A DNA stretch of 51,530 bases, taken from positions 1 through 51,530 of the forward strand of contig JAKAJH010000019.1 in NCBI GenBank assembly GCA_021813905.1. The letters are read 5' to 3'. The notes below the pieces were generated by a model. It ran no database searches, had not been told where the DNA came from, and worked only from the letters and a program-made list of their open reading frames with translations. Shown one piece after another: positions 34,264 through 42,244 of this stretch (the stretch's first letter is position 1; the number at the start of each line of letters is the position of its first letter). Source of the DNA: Bacteroidota bacterium. GTDB taxonomy: Bacteria > Bacteroidota > Ignavibacteria > UBA10030. The position numbers were made by a program, and so were the translations under genes.

Positions 34264-35942
34264 TCCGCCGTGCATGTCCGCAACGCCGGTTCGGCTCGGG
34301 GATGATGTCGCTCTTCGTTCTCGGGGCGCTTCTGGGAATGCCGCCGCAACGCGCGGCAGGGCAGGACGCGCGAATGATTGCCGCTCAATTCCGTGCGGTG
34401 CGGGCAGGAGAACGTCCTTCGCTTGCGGACGGAAAGTGCGGATTCAGCTGGGCTGCACGAATGGCCACCGCGGCCCGGCGGGCAACCCCGGCGGACGCTC
34501 AGGCACTCTTCTCGCTGATGCAGCCCGCGGCCATGCAAGCGGATACGGTAATCGGGCACTTCCGCATCGCATTCGACTCGACCGGCATTGATGCGCCGGC
34601 GCTGCTGGATGGCTCGGGTCAGCGGATCCCGGGATCGGCGCTCGCGTTCGTCGATTCGGTCGGCCGCATCTTTAACGAGGTGTGGTCCGTCGAGGTCGAC
34701 CGGATGGGATTCGATCCGCCCCCGCTGGCGGTGGACGGATATTACCATCTCACGATTCGGGAAGAGGGGACGTCCTACTACGGCATGACGAACTTCGAAG
34801 ATCCGCCGATCAATCCGGGCGCAACGCCGCTTCGATACAACACCAACATAGAGATCGACAACGACTTTAAAGGATTCTACAGCAGCGGCATGAAAGGCCT
34901 CGAGGTAACAGCCGCGCATGAATTCAATCATGCCATTCAGGTTGGTGCATACGGTTTCTGGGATGCGGATGTGTACGCCTACGAGCTGACCTCCACCTGG
35001 CTGGAGGACGCAGTCTATCCCGGCGTGAACGACTACTTCCAGTACCTGAACGACTTCTTCACGGGCTTCCGGGCGGGACGATCATTTTACGACCCGACGT
35101 ATCCCGGCTACGAGCGATGTGTGTGGGGACATTTTCTGGCGCGGGAATTCGGCGTGCGCACCATGCCGTCCGTCTGGAAACGGATGGCGGAGGAACGTTT
35201 TCTGCCGGCGACCGACGCCGCGCTGCGCGCGCTGGGCAGCGATCTCGCAGACGCATTTGCGGAATTTGCGTACTGGAACTACTATACCGCCGATCGCGCC
35301 GACACGGCACGGTTCTACCCCGAAGGATGGGCCTATCCGCGGTTCGTGCCCGCGCAGGAGGTCGATTTCATCGGCGGATCGGCAAGCGCGCAGGTGAGCG
35401 CATTTCCGTTGTCCCTGACGATGGACGCATTCGCGGTTCAGGGTGACACGCTCACGACGCTCGTGACGAACACGGACGTAGCCTCGGCTCTTGCCGCCTC
35501 CACCACGGCGTCCGCCGTCACGATCAAGGTCTCGACGGGGAATCCCGGGGTGCCGTATCAGGTGCTCGGTGACGGCTTGCGCGTGGGAATCTCCGGCACG
35601 GACACGCCGAACTGGCGTTCCGAATACTTCAGCGCCTCGCTGCGCGGTGATGCTCCGCGGATGGCCGGTGATCCGTTTCCCAATCCGGTCGTGGTAAATC
35701 GTGACCGGCAACTGTTTCTCCCGGTCGACGGGGCCGCGGTCGGGCAGTCGGCGGAAGTATTGATGCTTTCCACGTCCATGAATCGAGTGTTGCAGCGTGA
35801 ATTTCCCGTGGTTGCCGACCGCGGAAGGTCGGGGATCATCGTGCCGACGGATCTGCTCGATGGCGCGTCGAGCGGAGTTCATTTCGTGACCGCCCGGATT
35901 GCCGGGAAAGCATATCTCTGGAAGGTGGCAGTGATCCGATGA
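34260..35942 (+). CDS. Exported HEFNH zinc metalloprotease with type IX-like C-terminal domain
   Basis: A 560-residue protein resembling the MXAN_6640 family of putative metallopeptidases. A signal peptide (to AAG near 34) is followed by a protease domain with HEFNH (residues 220-224), then NFEDPPINPG and the Trp-rich YELTSTWLED segment. After a beta-rich region the last 90 residues begin with DPFPNPV and end in GVHFVTARIAGKAYLWKVAVIR, the pattern of a type A sorting domain used by the type IX secretion system in Bacteroidota. It is translationally coupled to the propeller protein. Family recognition is from memory. Confidence 0.82.
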   Translation: MIRRACPQRRFGSGMMSLFVLGALLGMPPQRAAGQDARMIAAQFRAVRAGERPSLADGKCGFSWAARMATAARRATPADAQALFSLMQPAAMQADTVIGHFRIAFDSTGIDAPALLDGSGQRIPGSALAFVDSVGRIFNEVWSVEVDRMGFDPPPLAVDGYYHLTIREEGTSYYGMTNFEDPPINPGATPLRYNTNIEIDNDFKGFYSSGMKGLEVTAAHEFNHAIQVGAYGFWDADVYAYELTSTWLEDAVYPGVNDYFQYLNDFFTGFRAGRSFYDPTYPGYERCVWGHFLAREFGVRTMPSVWKRMAEERFLPATDAALRALGSDLADAFAEFAYWNYYTADRADTARFYPEGWAYPRFVPAQEVDFIGGSASAQVSAFPLSLTMDAFAVQGDTLTTLVTNTDVASALAASTTASAVTIKVSTGNPGVPYQVLGDGLRVGISGTDTPNWRSEYFSASLRGDAPRMAGDPFPNPVVVNRDRQLFLPVDGAAVGQSAEVLMLSTSMNRVLQREFPVVADRGRSGIIVPTDLLDGASSGVHFVTARIAGKAYLWKVAVIR

Positions 35943-36586
35943 ACGATTTGATCCTCAGCGTTCACGGTCTCGCCCGATCCTTCAACCGACGACTGGTCTT
36001 CAAGGACCTCGACTTTTCGGTCGCGGCGCCGGGATCGCTTGCGATCACCGGAAAGAACGGCGCGGGCAAATCCACCCTCGTCAAGATCCTTGCCGGCATT
36101 GCCAGCCCCACGAAGGGCCGGGTCACGTATACGGCCGACGGGAAGGCCGTCGACGCCGACGCGCTCCGGGAGCGCATGGGATTTGTGGCACCGTACTTGA
36201 ACCTGTATGAAGAATTCACAGCCTGGGAGAACCTCGCCATCCTCGGGCGCATCCGTACCGGGACGGTACCGTCTGCGGAGCAGATCGGTGACACGCTGCG
36301 GCGCGTCGATCTCTGGCAGCGCCGGGACGATCTGGTGGCCGGCTTCTCCTCCGGGATGAAGCAGCGACTGAAGTATGCGATGGCGATTCTCGATGCGCCC
36401 GCGATTCTGTTTCTCGACGAACCGACGGCGAATCTGGATGCCGACGGCATCGCGATCGTGGAGACGGTGGTGCGGGATCAGCAGCGTCACGGGATCCTGA
36501 TCCTGGCCACGAACGATGAAAGTGAAGCGTCGTGGTGCCGGGAGCGGATTCATCTCGCCGGTCGCGGAACGGACGCACGGCCGTGA
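35939..36586 (+). CDS. ccmA: ABC transporter ATPase CcmA (heme exporter, cytochrome c maturation)
   Basis: A 215-residue ATPase with Walker A GKNGAGKST (residues 38-46), a signature-type GFSSGMKQRLKYAMAI and Walker B ILFLDEPTANLD. It energises release of heme-loaded CcmE from CcmC with CcmB in System I cytochrome c biogenesis. It begins inside the previous stop (ATGA) and is followed by ccmB, ccmC, ccmD and ccmE in the canonical order. A generic ABC ATPase is unlikely given that context. Confidence 0.92.
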   Translation: MNDLILSVHGLARSFNRRLVFKDLDFSVAAPGSLAITGKNGAGKSTLVKILAGIASPTKGRVTYTADGKAVDADALRERMGFVAPYLNLYEEFTAWENLAILGRIRTGTVPSAEQIGDTLRRVDLWQRRDDLVAGFSSGMKQRLKYAMAILDAPAILFLDEPTANLDADGIAIVETVVRDQQRHGILILATNDESEASWCRERIHLAGRGTDARP

Positions 36587-36590
36587 TACC

Positions 36591-36619
36591 TTGCTGTTCG
36601 GACAATATTTCGGTAGGTT
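36591..36619 (+). promoter_or_regulatory. Possible internal promoter before ccmB (leaderless geometry)
   Basis: TTGCTG (36591-36596), 17 bases, TAGGTT (36614-36619). It begins 5 bases after the ccmA stop, and ATG 36628 follows only eight bases after the -10. This third example of the same geometry strengthens the leaderless reading, but the -10 is imperfect. Confidence 0.45.
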
Positions 36620-36627
36620 GACCGTTG

Positions 36628-37299
36628 ATGAACGCTTTGACGCAGACGGCGGCGCTTGTGGCCAAGGACGTGCGGTCGGAACTCCGCACGCGTTACGCGC
36701 TCAACGCCCTCCTGATGTTCGTGATCACGTCGGTGGCCACCATTCTGTTCGCCCTGCGCGAAGATCCGGCATCGCCGGAGGTGCTCGGCGGCATGTTCTG
36801 GGTGGTGGTGTTCTTCAGCGCCATGTCGGGACTCTCGCGCATTTTTGTCAGTGAGGAGGAAAAAGGGACGGCGCTGACGCTGCAACTCATTGCCCGGCCG
36901 ACGGTGGTGTACTTCGGCAAGCTGCTGTTTAATTGCGGTCTGACGCTGATCCTGACGACCGCGATCACGGTGCTTTACGTGCTGATCTTTCCGCAGTTCA
37001 CGGTCCAGTCCGTTCCGATCTTTGCGGCGACAGTCGTGCTGGGAAGCCTCGGATTTGCCTCGGCGGCGACGATCATTGCGGCGATCATCGCGAAAGCGAA
37101 CACGAGAGGAACTTTGTATCCGGTGCTGTCGTTCCCAATCCTGATTCCGCTCCTGATGACCGTGATGAAATCCACCGCGCGGGCCCTGGCCGGCGAACCG
37201 TTGGTGAGCGCCCTCGGCGAATTGCAGGTGCTTGTGTCGTACGTGCTCATCATGACCGGCGGATCATTCCTCCTTTTTGATTACGTGTGGAAGGACTGA
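36628..37299 (+). CDS. ccmB: Heme exporter membrane protein CcmB
   Basis: A 223-residue protein with six hydrophobic segments. The N-terminal KDVRSELRTRYALNALLMF and the following SEEEKGTALTLQLIARPTVVYFGKLLFN are CcmB landmarks. It forms the membrane subunit of the CcmAB complex. TTG 36625 just before it is an alternative start. Its C-terminus ends two bases from the ccmC ATG. Confidence 0.92.
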   Translation: MNALTQTAALVAKDVRSELRTRYALNALLMFVITSVATILFALREDPASPEVLGGMFWVVVFFSAMSGLSRIFVSEEEKGTALTLQLIARPTVVYFGKLLFNCGLTLILTTAITVLYVLIFPQFTVQSVPIFAATVVLGSLGFASAATIIAAIIAKANTRGTLYPVLSFPILIPLLMTVMKSTARALAGEPLVSALGELQVLVSYVLIMTGGSFLLFDYVWKD

Positions 37300-37300
37300 C

Positions 37301-38005
37301 ATGCGCGCTGTGAAGATCCTCTCCGTCACTTTGATCACACTCGTGCTGATCGGGGGCATTGCCATTCCGCTGTCGCCGGTGCCGCAAAGCTGGTTTGAAT
37401 TCCCGGTGATTCCGGGGCTCGAAGACAAGGCGCGGAACATCCTGTTCCACGTGCCGATCGCCTGGACGACGGTGCTGGCGTTCCTGGTCTCGCTGTGGTA
37501 CGGCATCCGGTACCTGCGGACGAAGGACCTGGCGTACGATCTCCGCTCGGTGTCTTCGGCGGGACTGGGGCTGATGTTCTGCATACTGGCGACGATCACG
37601 GGTTCGCTGTGGGCGAAGTTCAACTGGGGCTCGTTCTGGAACTGGGATCCGCGTGAAACGTCGATCTTCGTGCTGCTGCTGATCTACGGCGCATATTTCG
37701 CCCTTCGGTCGGCGCTGGGATCGGACGAAGTGCGGGCGCGTCTGTCGGCGGTGTATGCCATCATCGCGGGGCTGACCGTGCCGTTCTTCGTCTTCGTGCT
37801 TCCCCGGATGGTGTCGGGACTGCATCCGGGCGCAAAAGGCGATGTAGAAGGAAGCGGTCCCGTGGTCCAGTTCAAGATGGCGCCGAACATGCGAGTGCTG
37901 TTCTTCGCCGGACTGATCGGATACTCGCTGCTGTTCGTATGGCTGTTGAACCTGCGCGTTCGCACCGCTCAGCTCGAAGAGCGCGCGGACGGCCAATCGG
38001 AATGA
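37301..38005 (+). CDS. ccmC: Heme lyase/export protein CcmC
   Basis: A 234-residue six-TM protein of the HemeHandling family that presents heme to CcmE. The tryptophan-rich periplasmic WWD-type motif is present as WGSFWNWDPRETS (near residue 108). The flanking His of FHVPIAW and the late LPRMVSGLHPG fit the heme-binding His pair. ATG 37301 follows the ccmB stop by one base. Confidence 0.93.
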   Translation: MRAVKILSVTLITLVLIGGIAIPLSPVPQSWFEFPVIPGLEDKARNILFHVPIAWTTVLAFLVSLWYGIRYLRTKDLAYDLRSVSSAGLGLMFCILATITGSLWAKFNWGSFWNWDPRETSIFVLLLIYGAYFALRSALGSDEVRARLSAVYAIIAGLTVPFFVFVLPRMVSGLHPGAKGDVEGSGPVVQFKMAPNMRVLFFAGLIGYSLLFVWLLNLRVRTAQLEERADGQSE

Positions 38006-38012
38006 GGTGACC

Positions 38013-38150
38013 ATGCTCGAATTCATGGCGCAGCATCAGATGTACATCGTCCTGGGCATTGTGCTGCTCATCTGGGCGGGGATCGTGTCGTATCTCGTCC
38101 GGCTCGACGGACGGTTGAAGAGGCTTGAACAACGGTTCAAAAAGGACTGA
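38013..38150 (+). CDS. ccmD: Small membrane protein CcmD-like
   Basis: A 45-codon frame missed by length cut-offs. It has an N-terminal residue set MLEFMAQHQ, one hydrophobic helix (YIVLGIVLLIWAGIVSYLV) and a basic, charged tail (RLDGRLKRLEQRFKKD). CcmD proteins have just this form and help release holo-CcmE from CcmC. It lies between ccmC and ccmE with a GAGGTGA site upstream. Sequence conservation in CcmD is low, so the call rests on position, length and topology. Confidence 0.8.
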   Translation: MLEFMAQHQMYIVLGIVLLIWAGIVSYLVRLDGRLKRLEQRFKKD

Positions 38151-38154
38151 AGCG

Positions 38155-38544
38155 ATGAATGTGAAGGTGATCGTGGGGGTGGTTGTGGTGGTGGCGGGGA
38201 TTGTCCTGGGAGCGGTGAACTTTCTGGAGTCGAACGTCGAATACGGCGACTTCGCGGCGGCGCGGAAGACGCACAAGAAGATTCAGGTCAAGGGCGAATG
38301 GATGCGGGACATGGAATCGAACTTTGACGCGCAGAACGTCCGGTTCGCCTTCTTCATGAAGGATGACAACAACGAAGTCGTCAAAGTCGTCCTGGACGGC
38401 GCGCGGCCGAACAATTTCGAGCTGGCGACCAGCCTGGTCGCCAAAGGCACGTTTCAGGACGGATATTTTCATGCGACGGAGATCCTCACGAAGTGTCCGT
38501 CCAAGTACGAAGGAACCGCGCAGGATGTGAAGAAAACCTCCTGA
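38155..38544 (+). CDS. ccmE: Heme chaperone CcmE, Cys-type variant (CxxxY)
   Basis: A 129-residue protein with an N-terminal TM anchor (residues 4-22) and a periplasmic OB-fold. The canonical heme-attaching motif H-x-x-x-Y is replaced by Cys114-Pro-Ser-Lys-Tyr118 (EILTKCPSKY). This CxxxY form characterises the System I* variant found in archaea and some sulfate reducers, which also lacks CcmH. The other hallmark segments (VKGEWM, FKAEVVVLDGARP-like VVKVVLDGARPNNF, VAKGTFQDGYFHATEIL) are intact, so it should still bind heme covalently, probably via Cys. ATG 38155 lies 4 bases after ccmD. Confidence 0.9.
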   Translation: MNVKVIVGVVVVVAGIVLGAVNFLESNVEYGDFAAARKTHKKIQVKGEWMRDMESNFDAQNVRFAFFMKDDNNEVVKVVLDGARPNNFELATSLVAKGTFQDGYFHATEILTKCPSKYEGTAQDVKKTS

Positions 38545-38554
38545 GGAGAAGGCC

Positions 38555-38830
38555 GTGGTCGGTGGGTGGATCGTGAGGTTGGGATTTCTCGCCGCACTCA
38601 GTGCGGCGTTCTTTTATTATCGGGCACATCGGTCGCCGGGGGAACGGGATCTGCAGATCGCCCGTTGGTCGTATTTCGTGCTGGTCGTGGCGCAGCTGAC
38701 CGCAAGCGCGCTGCTGCTCTTTTTCATCCTCGATCATCGCTTCGAATAGACGAACGTCTGGAGCTATAGCTCCACGACGCCCTCGCTTGAATTTCTGCTG
38801 ACGATGCTCCGGCGTGCCTCGGAGGCGCGC
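38555..38830 (+). pseudogene. ccmF: ccmF fragment, interrupted by an in-frame amber and truncated
   Basis: A GTG start with AGGAG upstream opens a 64-codon frame that reads like the CcmF/CcsA N-terminus: TM1 (IVRLGFLAALSAAFFYY), TM2 (YFVLVVAQLTASALLLFFIL) and DHRFE. TAG at 38747-38749 stands where the family has an aromatic residue. The same frame then continues TNVWSYSSTTPSLEFLL, matching CcmF's periplasmic YVWxYSSxxLP region. Similarity dies out after about 20 codons and a stop follows. The remaining 600 or more residues of CcmF are absent. A sequencing error could explain the TAG but not the missing rest. Confidence 0.7.
38759..38774. repeat. 16-bp perfect palindrome in the ccmF fragment
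   Basis: TGGAGCTA-TAGCTCCA is perfectly self-complementary. It starts 9 bases after the amber codon, in the stretch that still aligns with CcmF, so it may be coincidental codon choice; an operator or recombination scar is possible. Confidence 0.45.
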
Positions 38831-38879
38831 CGCGGACTCCACCCGGTCGAGTGACCTGGTTGCCGTTCACGGGGTACCG

Positions 38880-38913
38880 GAATGTCGCCGGAGGTTGATC
38901 CCCGGCGACATTC
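38880..38913. terminator. Hairpin terminator-like structure at the convergent ccm/cus junction
   Basis: GAATGTCGCCGG (38880-38891) and CCGGCGACATTC (38902-38913) form a perfect 12-bp stem with a 10-base loop. It lies 7 bases beyond the cusA stop. The right side is followed by GCGTTTCTC, a weak T-tract only, so termination strength is uncertain. Confidence 0.6.
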
Positions 38914-38920
38914 GCGTTTC

Positions 38921-41900
38921 TCATCCCTCCTTCAGCCACCCGGCCATGCTGGACAGCTTCAGGCGACCGTGCTTGAGCGCGGATTCCTTCATCAGCCGGA
39001 AGAGTACCGGAGTCACGATCAGCACGTGAATGGTCGATGTGATCAAACCGCCGATCATAGGCGCCGCAACCGGACGCATCATGTCGGCGCCAACGCCCGT
39101 GGACCACATGATGGGGATCAATCCGATGAGGCTGGTGGCGACGGTCATCACCTTGGGGCGCAGCCGAAGCACCGATCCCTCGATCGTGGCTTCGCGGATA
39201 TCCTCGACGGTGATCGGACCGCGGAGCCCCTGCTCGGCGGCGTGAATGCGGCGGTCCAGCGCTTCGTGCAGATACACCACCATGACCACGCCCGTTTCCA
39301 CCGCCAGTCCGTAGAGCGCGATGAACCCCACCCAGACGGCGACCGAGAAGTTGTATCCGAGCGCGTATATGAAATATACGCCGCCGATCAGCGCGAAGGG
39401 GACGGACAGCATAACGACGCCGGCTTCCGAGAAATCCTTCGTCACAAAGTACAGCATCAGAAAGATCACGACGAGTACGATCGGCATGATGAGCGCGAGC
39501 CGGTCACGTGCGCGGATCTGATTTTCCCACTGACCGCTCCACAGGACCGTATACCCGGCCGGAAGGCGCAGCGATGCGTCCAGCGCCTGTCGGGCGTCAT
39601 GCACAAAGCTTCCCATGTCGCGTCCCCGCACGTTGAGATACACGATGGAACGCAATTGCGCGTTCTCGCTCGAGATCATCGGGGGACCGGACGTCACAGA
39701 AATGCGTGCGAGCTGTCCCAGCGGGAGGTAGGTCCGTTTCCATTGCGGAAAGACGGAGGACGTTCTTGTGCTCGTGGAGGATGTCGGCATCGCTGCGGAC
39801 GACGCGTCCCCCATGGTCATTCCCGCACTCCGCGACGTCTGTGGTTCCGTTCCCGCAGTCAGGCCGGCGGATGTGCCCGCAGGGATGTTGACCGGGACCA
39901 GGAGATTCCGGAGCGCTTCCGGGCTGCTCCGCCAGTCTCGCGCATAGCGCACGCGGATGGGGAACCGTTCCCGGCCGTCGATCACGGTCCCGATGTTTTC
40001 GCCGCCGATGGCCGTCTCGATCACATCCTGCACGTCTCCCACGTTGATGCCGTATCGTGCGACGGTCTCGCGGTCCACATCGATATCAATGAATTGTCCT
40101 CCTTCGATGCGTTCCGCGTACAGGTCCGCGGCGCCAGGGACGGTGCGGAGGATCTGTTCGGCCTTCACCGCGAGCTGCTCGAGCGTGTCAAGATCCGGTC
40201 CGAAGATCTTGACGCCGAGGTCGGTCCGCACACCGGTGGACAGCATGTTGATCCGGTTGATGATCGGCTGCGTCCAGCCGTTGCGGACGCCGGGGATCTG
40301 CAGCTTCGCGTCCAGTTCCGCGATGATGTCATCCTTGGTGATTCCCTTGCGCCACTGGTCGCGCGGCTTCAGCATGATGATGGTTTCGATCATGCTGACC
40401 GGCGCGGGATCGGTCGACGTCTCGGCCTTTCCGGCCTTGCCGAGCACCGTCTCCACCTCCGGTACGGATCGGATGATCGCGTCCTGCACCTGCATGATCC
40501 GGTTGACTTCCGTGATCGAGGCGGAGGGAAGAGTGACCGGCATGAACAGCAGGCTCCCTTCGTCCAGCGGCGGCATGAACTCCGATCCGGTGTGCATGAT
40601 CATCGGGATGGTGATCAGCAGGGCGACCACGTTGATGGCCAGCGTCGTCTTGGGCCAGCGGAGGACCCAGTGGATGATCGGGGCATACAGCCGGTGCAGC
40701 ACGCGGCTGATGGGATTCTGATCCTCCGTGCGAAAATGTCCGCGGGTGAACAGCGTCATCAGCACCGGCACGAGCGTGATGGCGATGATCGCGGAGCCGG
40801 CGAGAACGAACGTCTTCGTGTAGGCCAACGGACGGAACAACTTTCCTTCCTCTCCGTCCAGCAAAAAGACAGGGAGGAAGGAGACCACCATGATGGCGAC
40901 CGAGAAGAAGATTGCCGGCCCGACCTGGCGGGCCGAACGGATCGAGATGTCCACATAGTCCTGCGATGCCAGATGCCCTTTTTCGGCCTGGACGCGGGCG
41001 ACATTGCGGTAGGCGTTCTCCACCATGACAATGGACGCGTCGACGATGACTCCGATGGCGATGGCAATTCCGCCCAGCGACATGATGTTGGATGTGATCC
41101 CGAGCGTCTTCATGCCGATGAACGCAATCAGCACGGCGACCGGAATCTCGATGATGACCCGCAGGACGCTCCGCACATGCAGCAGGAACAGCATGACGAT
41201 AAGACTGACGACGATGGCTTCCTCGATGAGCGTGCCGCGAAGCGTCTTGACCGCGGCCATGATCAGAGAAGACCGGTCGTACGCCGTGTGGATCGTCACG
41301 CCGGGAGGCAGGCCGGGTTTGATCTCTTCCAGCCGCTGCTTCACACGCGCGATCACGTCCGCGGCGTTCTCTCCCTGCCGCATCACGACGATGCCGCCGA
41401 CGACTTGGCCTTTGCCGTCTTTCTCAAGCGAACCGCGTCGGATGTCCCCTCCCAGCTGGACGGTGGCGATGTTCCGGACGAAGACCGGAACGCCGCTCGG
41501 ACTTGTGCCGACGACGATGTTGTCAATGTCAGTTATCGATGTGATGTACCCCTGACCGCGCACGAAGTATTCGGCGCCCGACATTTCGAGCAACTTGCCG
41601 CCAACCTCGTTGTTGGATCGCATCACGGCCGTGCGGATGGCGGCGATCGTGACGCCGTATGCCTTCATCTTGATCGGATCGACGTCGATCTGATACTGAC
41701 GTACGTATCCTCCCACGGACGCCACTTCCGCCACGCCGGGGACGCCCTGCAGATTGAGCTTGATATACCAGTCCTGGACGGCTCGGAGGGTGCCGAGATC
41801 CTGCGGCCCTTCGACCGTGTACCAGTAAACATGTCCGACGCCGGTGCCGTCAGGGCCGAGCGTGGGTGTCGCGCCGGGCGGGAGGGTGGACTGGACAGTC

Positions 41901-42244
41901 GCAAGCCGCTCCAGCACGCGGCTGCGCGCCCAGTACAGATCGGTCGATTCGTTGAAGATGATGTAGACGAAGGACATGCCGAACATGGACTGCGCCCGGA
42001 TCGCCTGCACCTCCGGTACGCCCTGGAGCGCCGTCACCAGCGGGAAGGTTACCTGGTCTTCCACCAGTTTCGGAGAACGTCCCATCCATTCGGTGTAGAC
42101 AATGACCTGATTCTCCGAGAGATCGGGGATCGCATCCAGCGGCGTGTGGTACACCGCCCAAATGCCCCAGGCGGCAACGGCGACGAACACGATCAGAATG
42201 AGGAACCGGTTCTTCGCGCTGAAATCGATGATGCGTTCGATCAT
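38921..42244 (-). CDS. cusA: Cu(I)/Ag(I) efflux RND transporter CusA
   Basis: A 1107-residue heavy-metal RND pump. TM4 reads GGIAIAIGVIVDASIVMVENA, the Cus-type proton-relay sequence. The three methionine-relay segments match CusA: LLFMPVTLP, SMIETIIMLKP and NRINMLSTG. It pumps metal from periplasm/membrane to the outside through CusB and CusC. It is 60-70 residues longer than usual because of a Ser/Thr/Met/Gly-rich insert at residues about 783-831 (SAGMTMGDASSAAM). It overlaps cusB by ATGA. AAGGGG lies 7 bases before the start. Confidence 0.95.
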   Translation of the reverse strand: MIERIIDFSAKNRFLILIVFVAVAAWGIWAVYHTPLDAIPDLSENQVIVYTEWMGRSPKLVEDQVTFPLVTALQGVPEVQAIRAQSMFGMSFVYIIFNESTDLYWARSRVLERLATVQSTLPPGATPTLGPDGTGVGHVYWYTVEGPQDLGTLRAVQDWYIKLNLQGVPGVAEVASVGGYVRQYQIDVDPIKMKAYGVTIAAIRTAVMRSNNEVGGKLLEMSGAEYFVRGQGYITSITDIDNIVVGTSPSGVPVFVRNIATVQLGGDIRRGSLEKDGKGQVVGGIVVMRQGENAADVIARVKQRLEEIKPGLPPGVTIHTAYDRSSLIMAAVKTLRGTLIEEAIVVSLIVMLFLLHVRSVLRVIIEIPVAVLIAFIGMKTLGITSNIMSLGGIAIAIGVIVDASIVMVENAYRNVARVQAEKGHLASQDYVDISIRSARQVGPAIFFSVAIMVVSFLPVFLLDGEEGKLFRPLAYTKTFVLAGSAIIAITLVPVLMTLFTRGHFRTEDQNPISRVLHRLYAPIIHWVLRWPKTTLAINVVALLITIPMIMHTGSEFMPPLDEGSLLFMPVTLPSASITEVNRIMQVQDAIIRSVPEVETVLGKAGKAETSTDPAPVSMIETIIMLKPRDQWRKGITKDDIIAELDAKLQIPGVRNGWTQPIINRINMLSTGVRTDLGVKIFGPDLDTLEQLAVKAEQILRTVPGAADLYAERIEGGQFIDIDVDRETVARYGINVGDVQDVIETAIGGENIGTVIDGRERFPIRVRYARDWRSSPEALRNLLVPVNIPAGTSAGLTAGTEPQTSRSAGMTMGDASSAAMPTSSTSTRTSSVFPQWKRTYLPLGQLARISVTSGPPMISSENAQLRSIVYLNVRGRDMGSFVHDARQALDASLRLPAGYTVLWSGQWENQIRARDRLALIMPIVLVVIFLMLYFVTKDFSEAGVVMLSVPFALIGGVYFIYALGYNFSVAVWVGFIALYGLAVETGVVMVVYLHEALDRRIHAAEQGLRGPITVEDIREATIEGSVLRLRPKVMTVATSLIGLIPIMWSTGVGADMMRPVAAPMIGGLITSTIHVLIVTPVLFRLMKESALKHGRLKLSSMAGWLKEG

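Noticed and set aside
38747-38749. Pyrrolysine or other recoding of the TAG in ccmF
   Set aside because: The CcmF match continues for only about 17 codons and then fades into a stop, so readthrough would not give a functional protein. No pylT or SECIS-like feature was seen.
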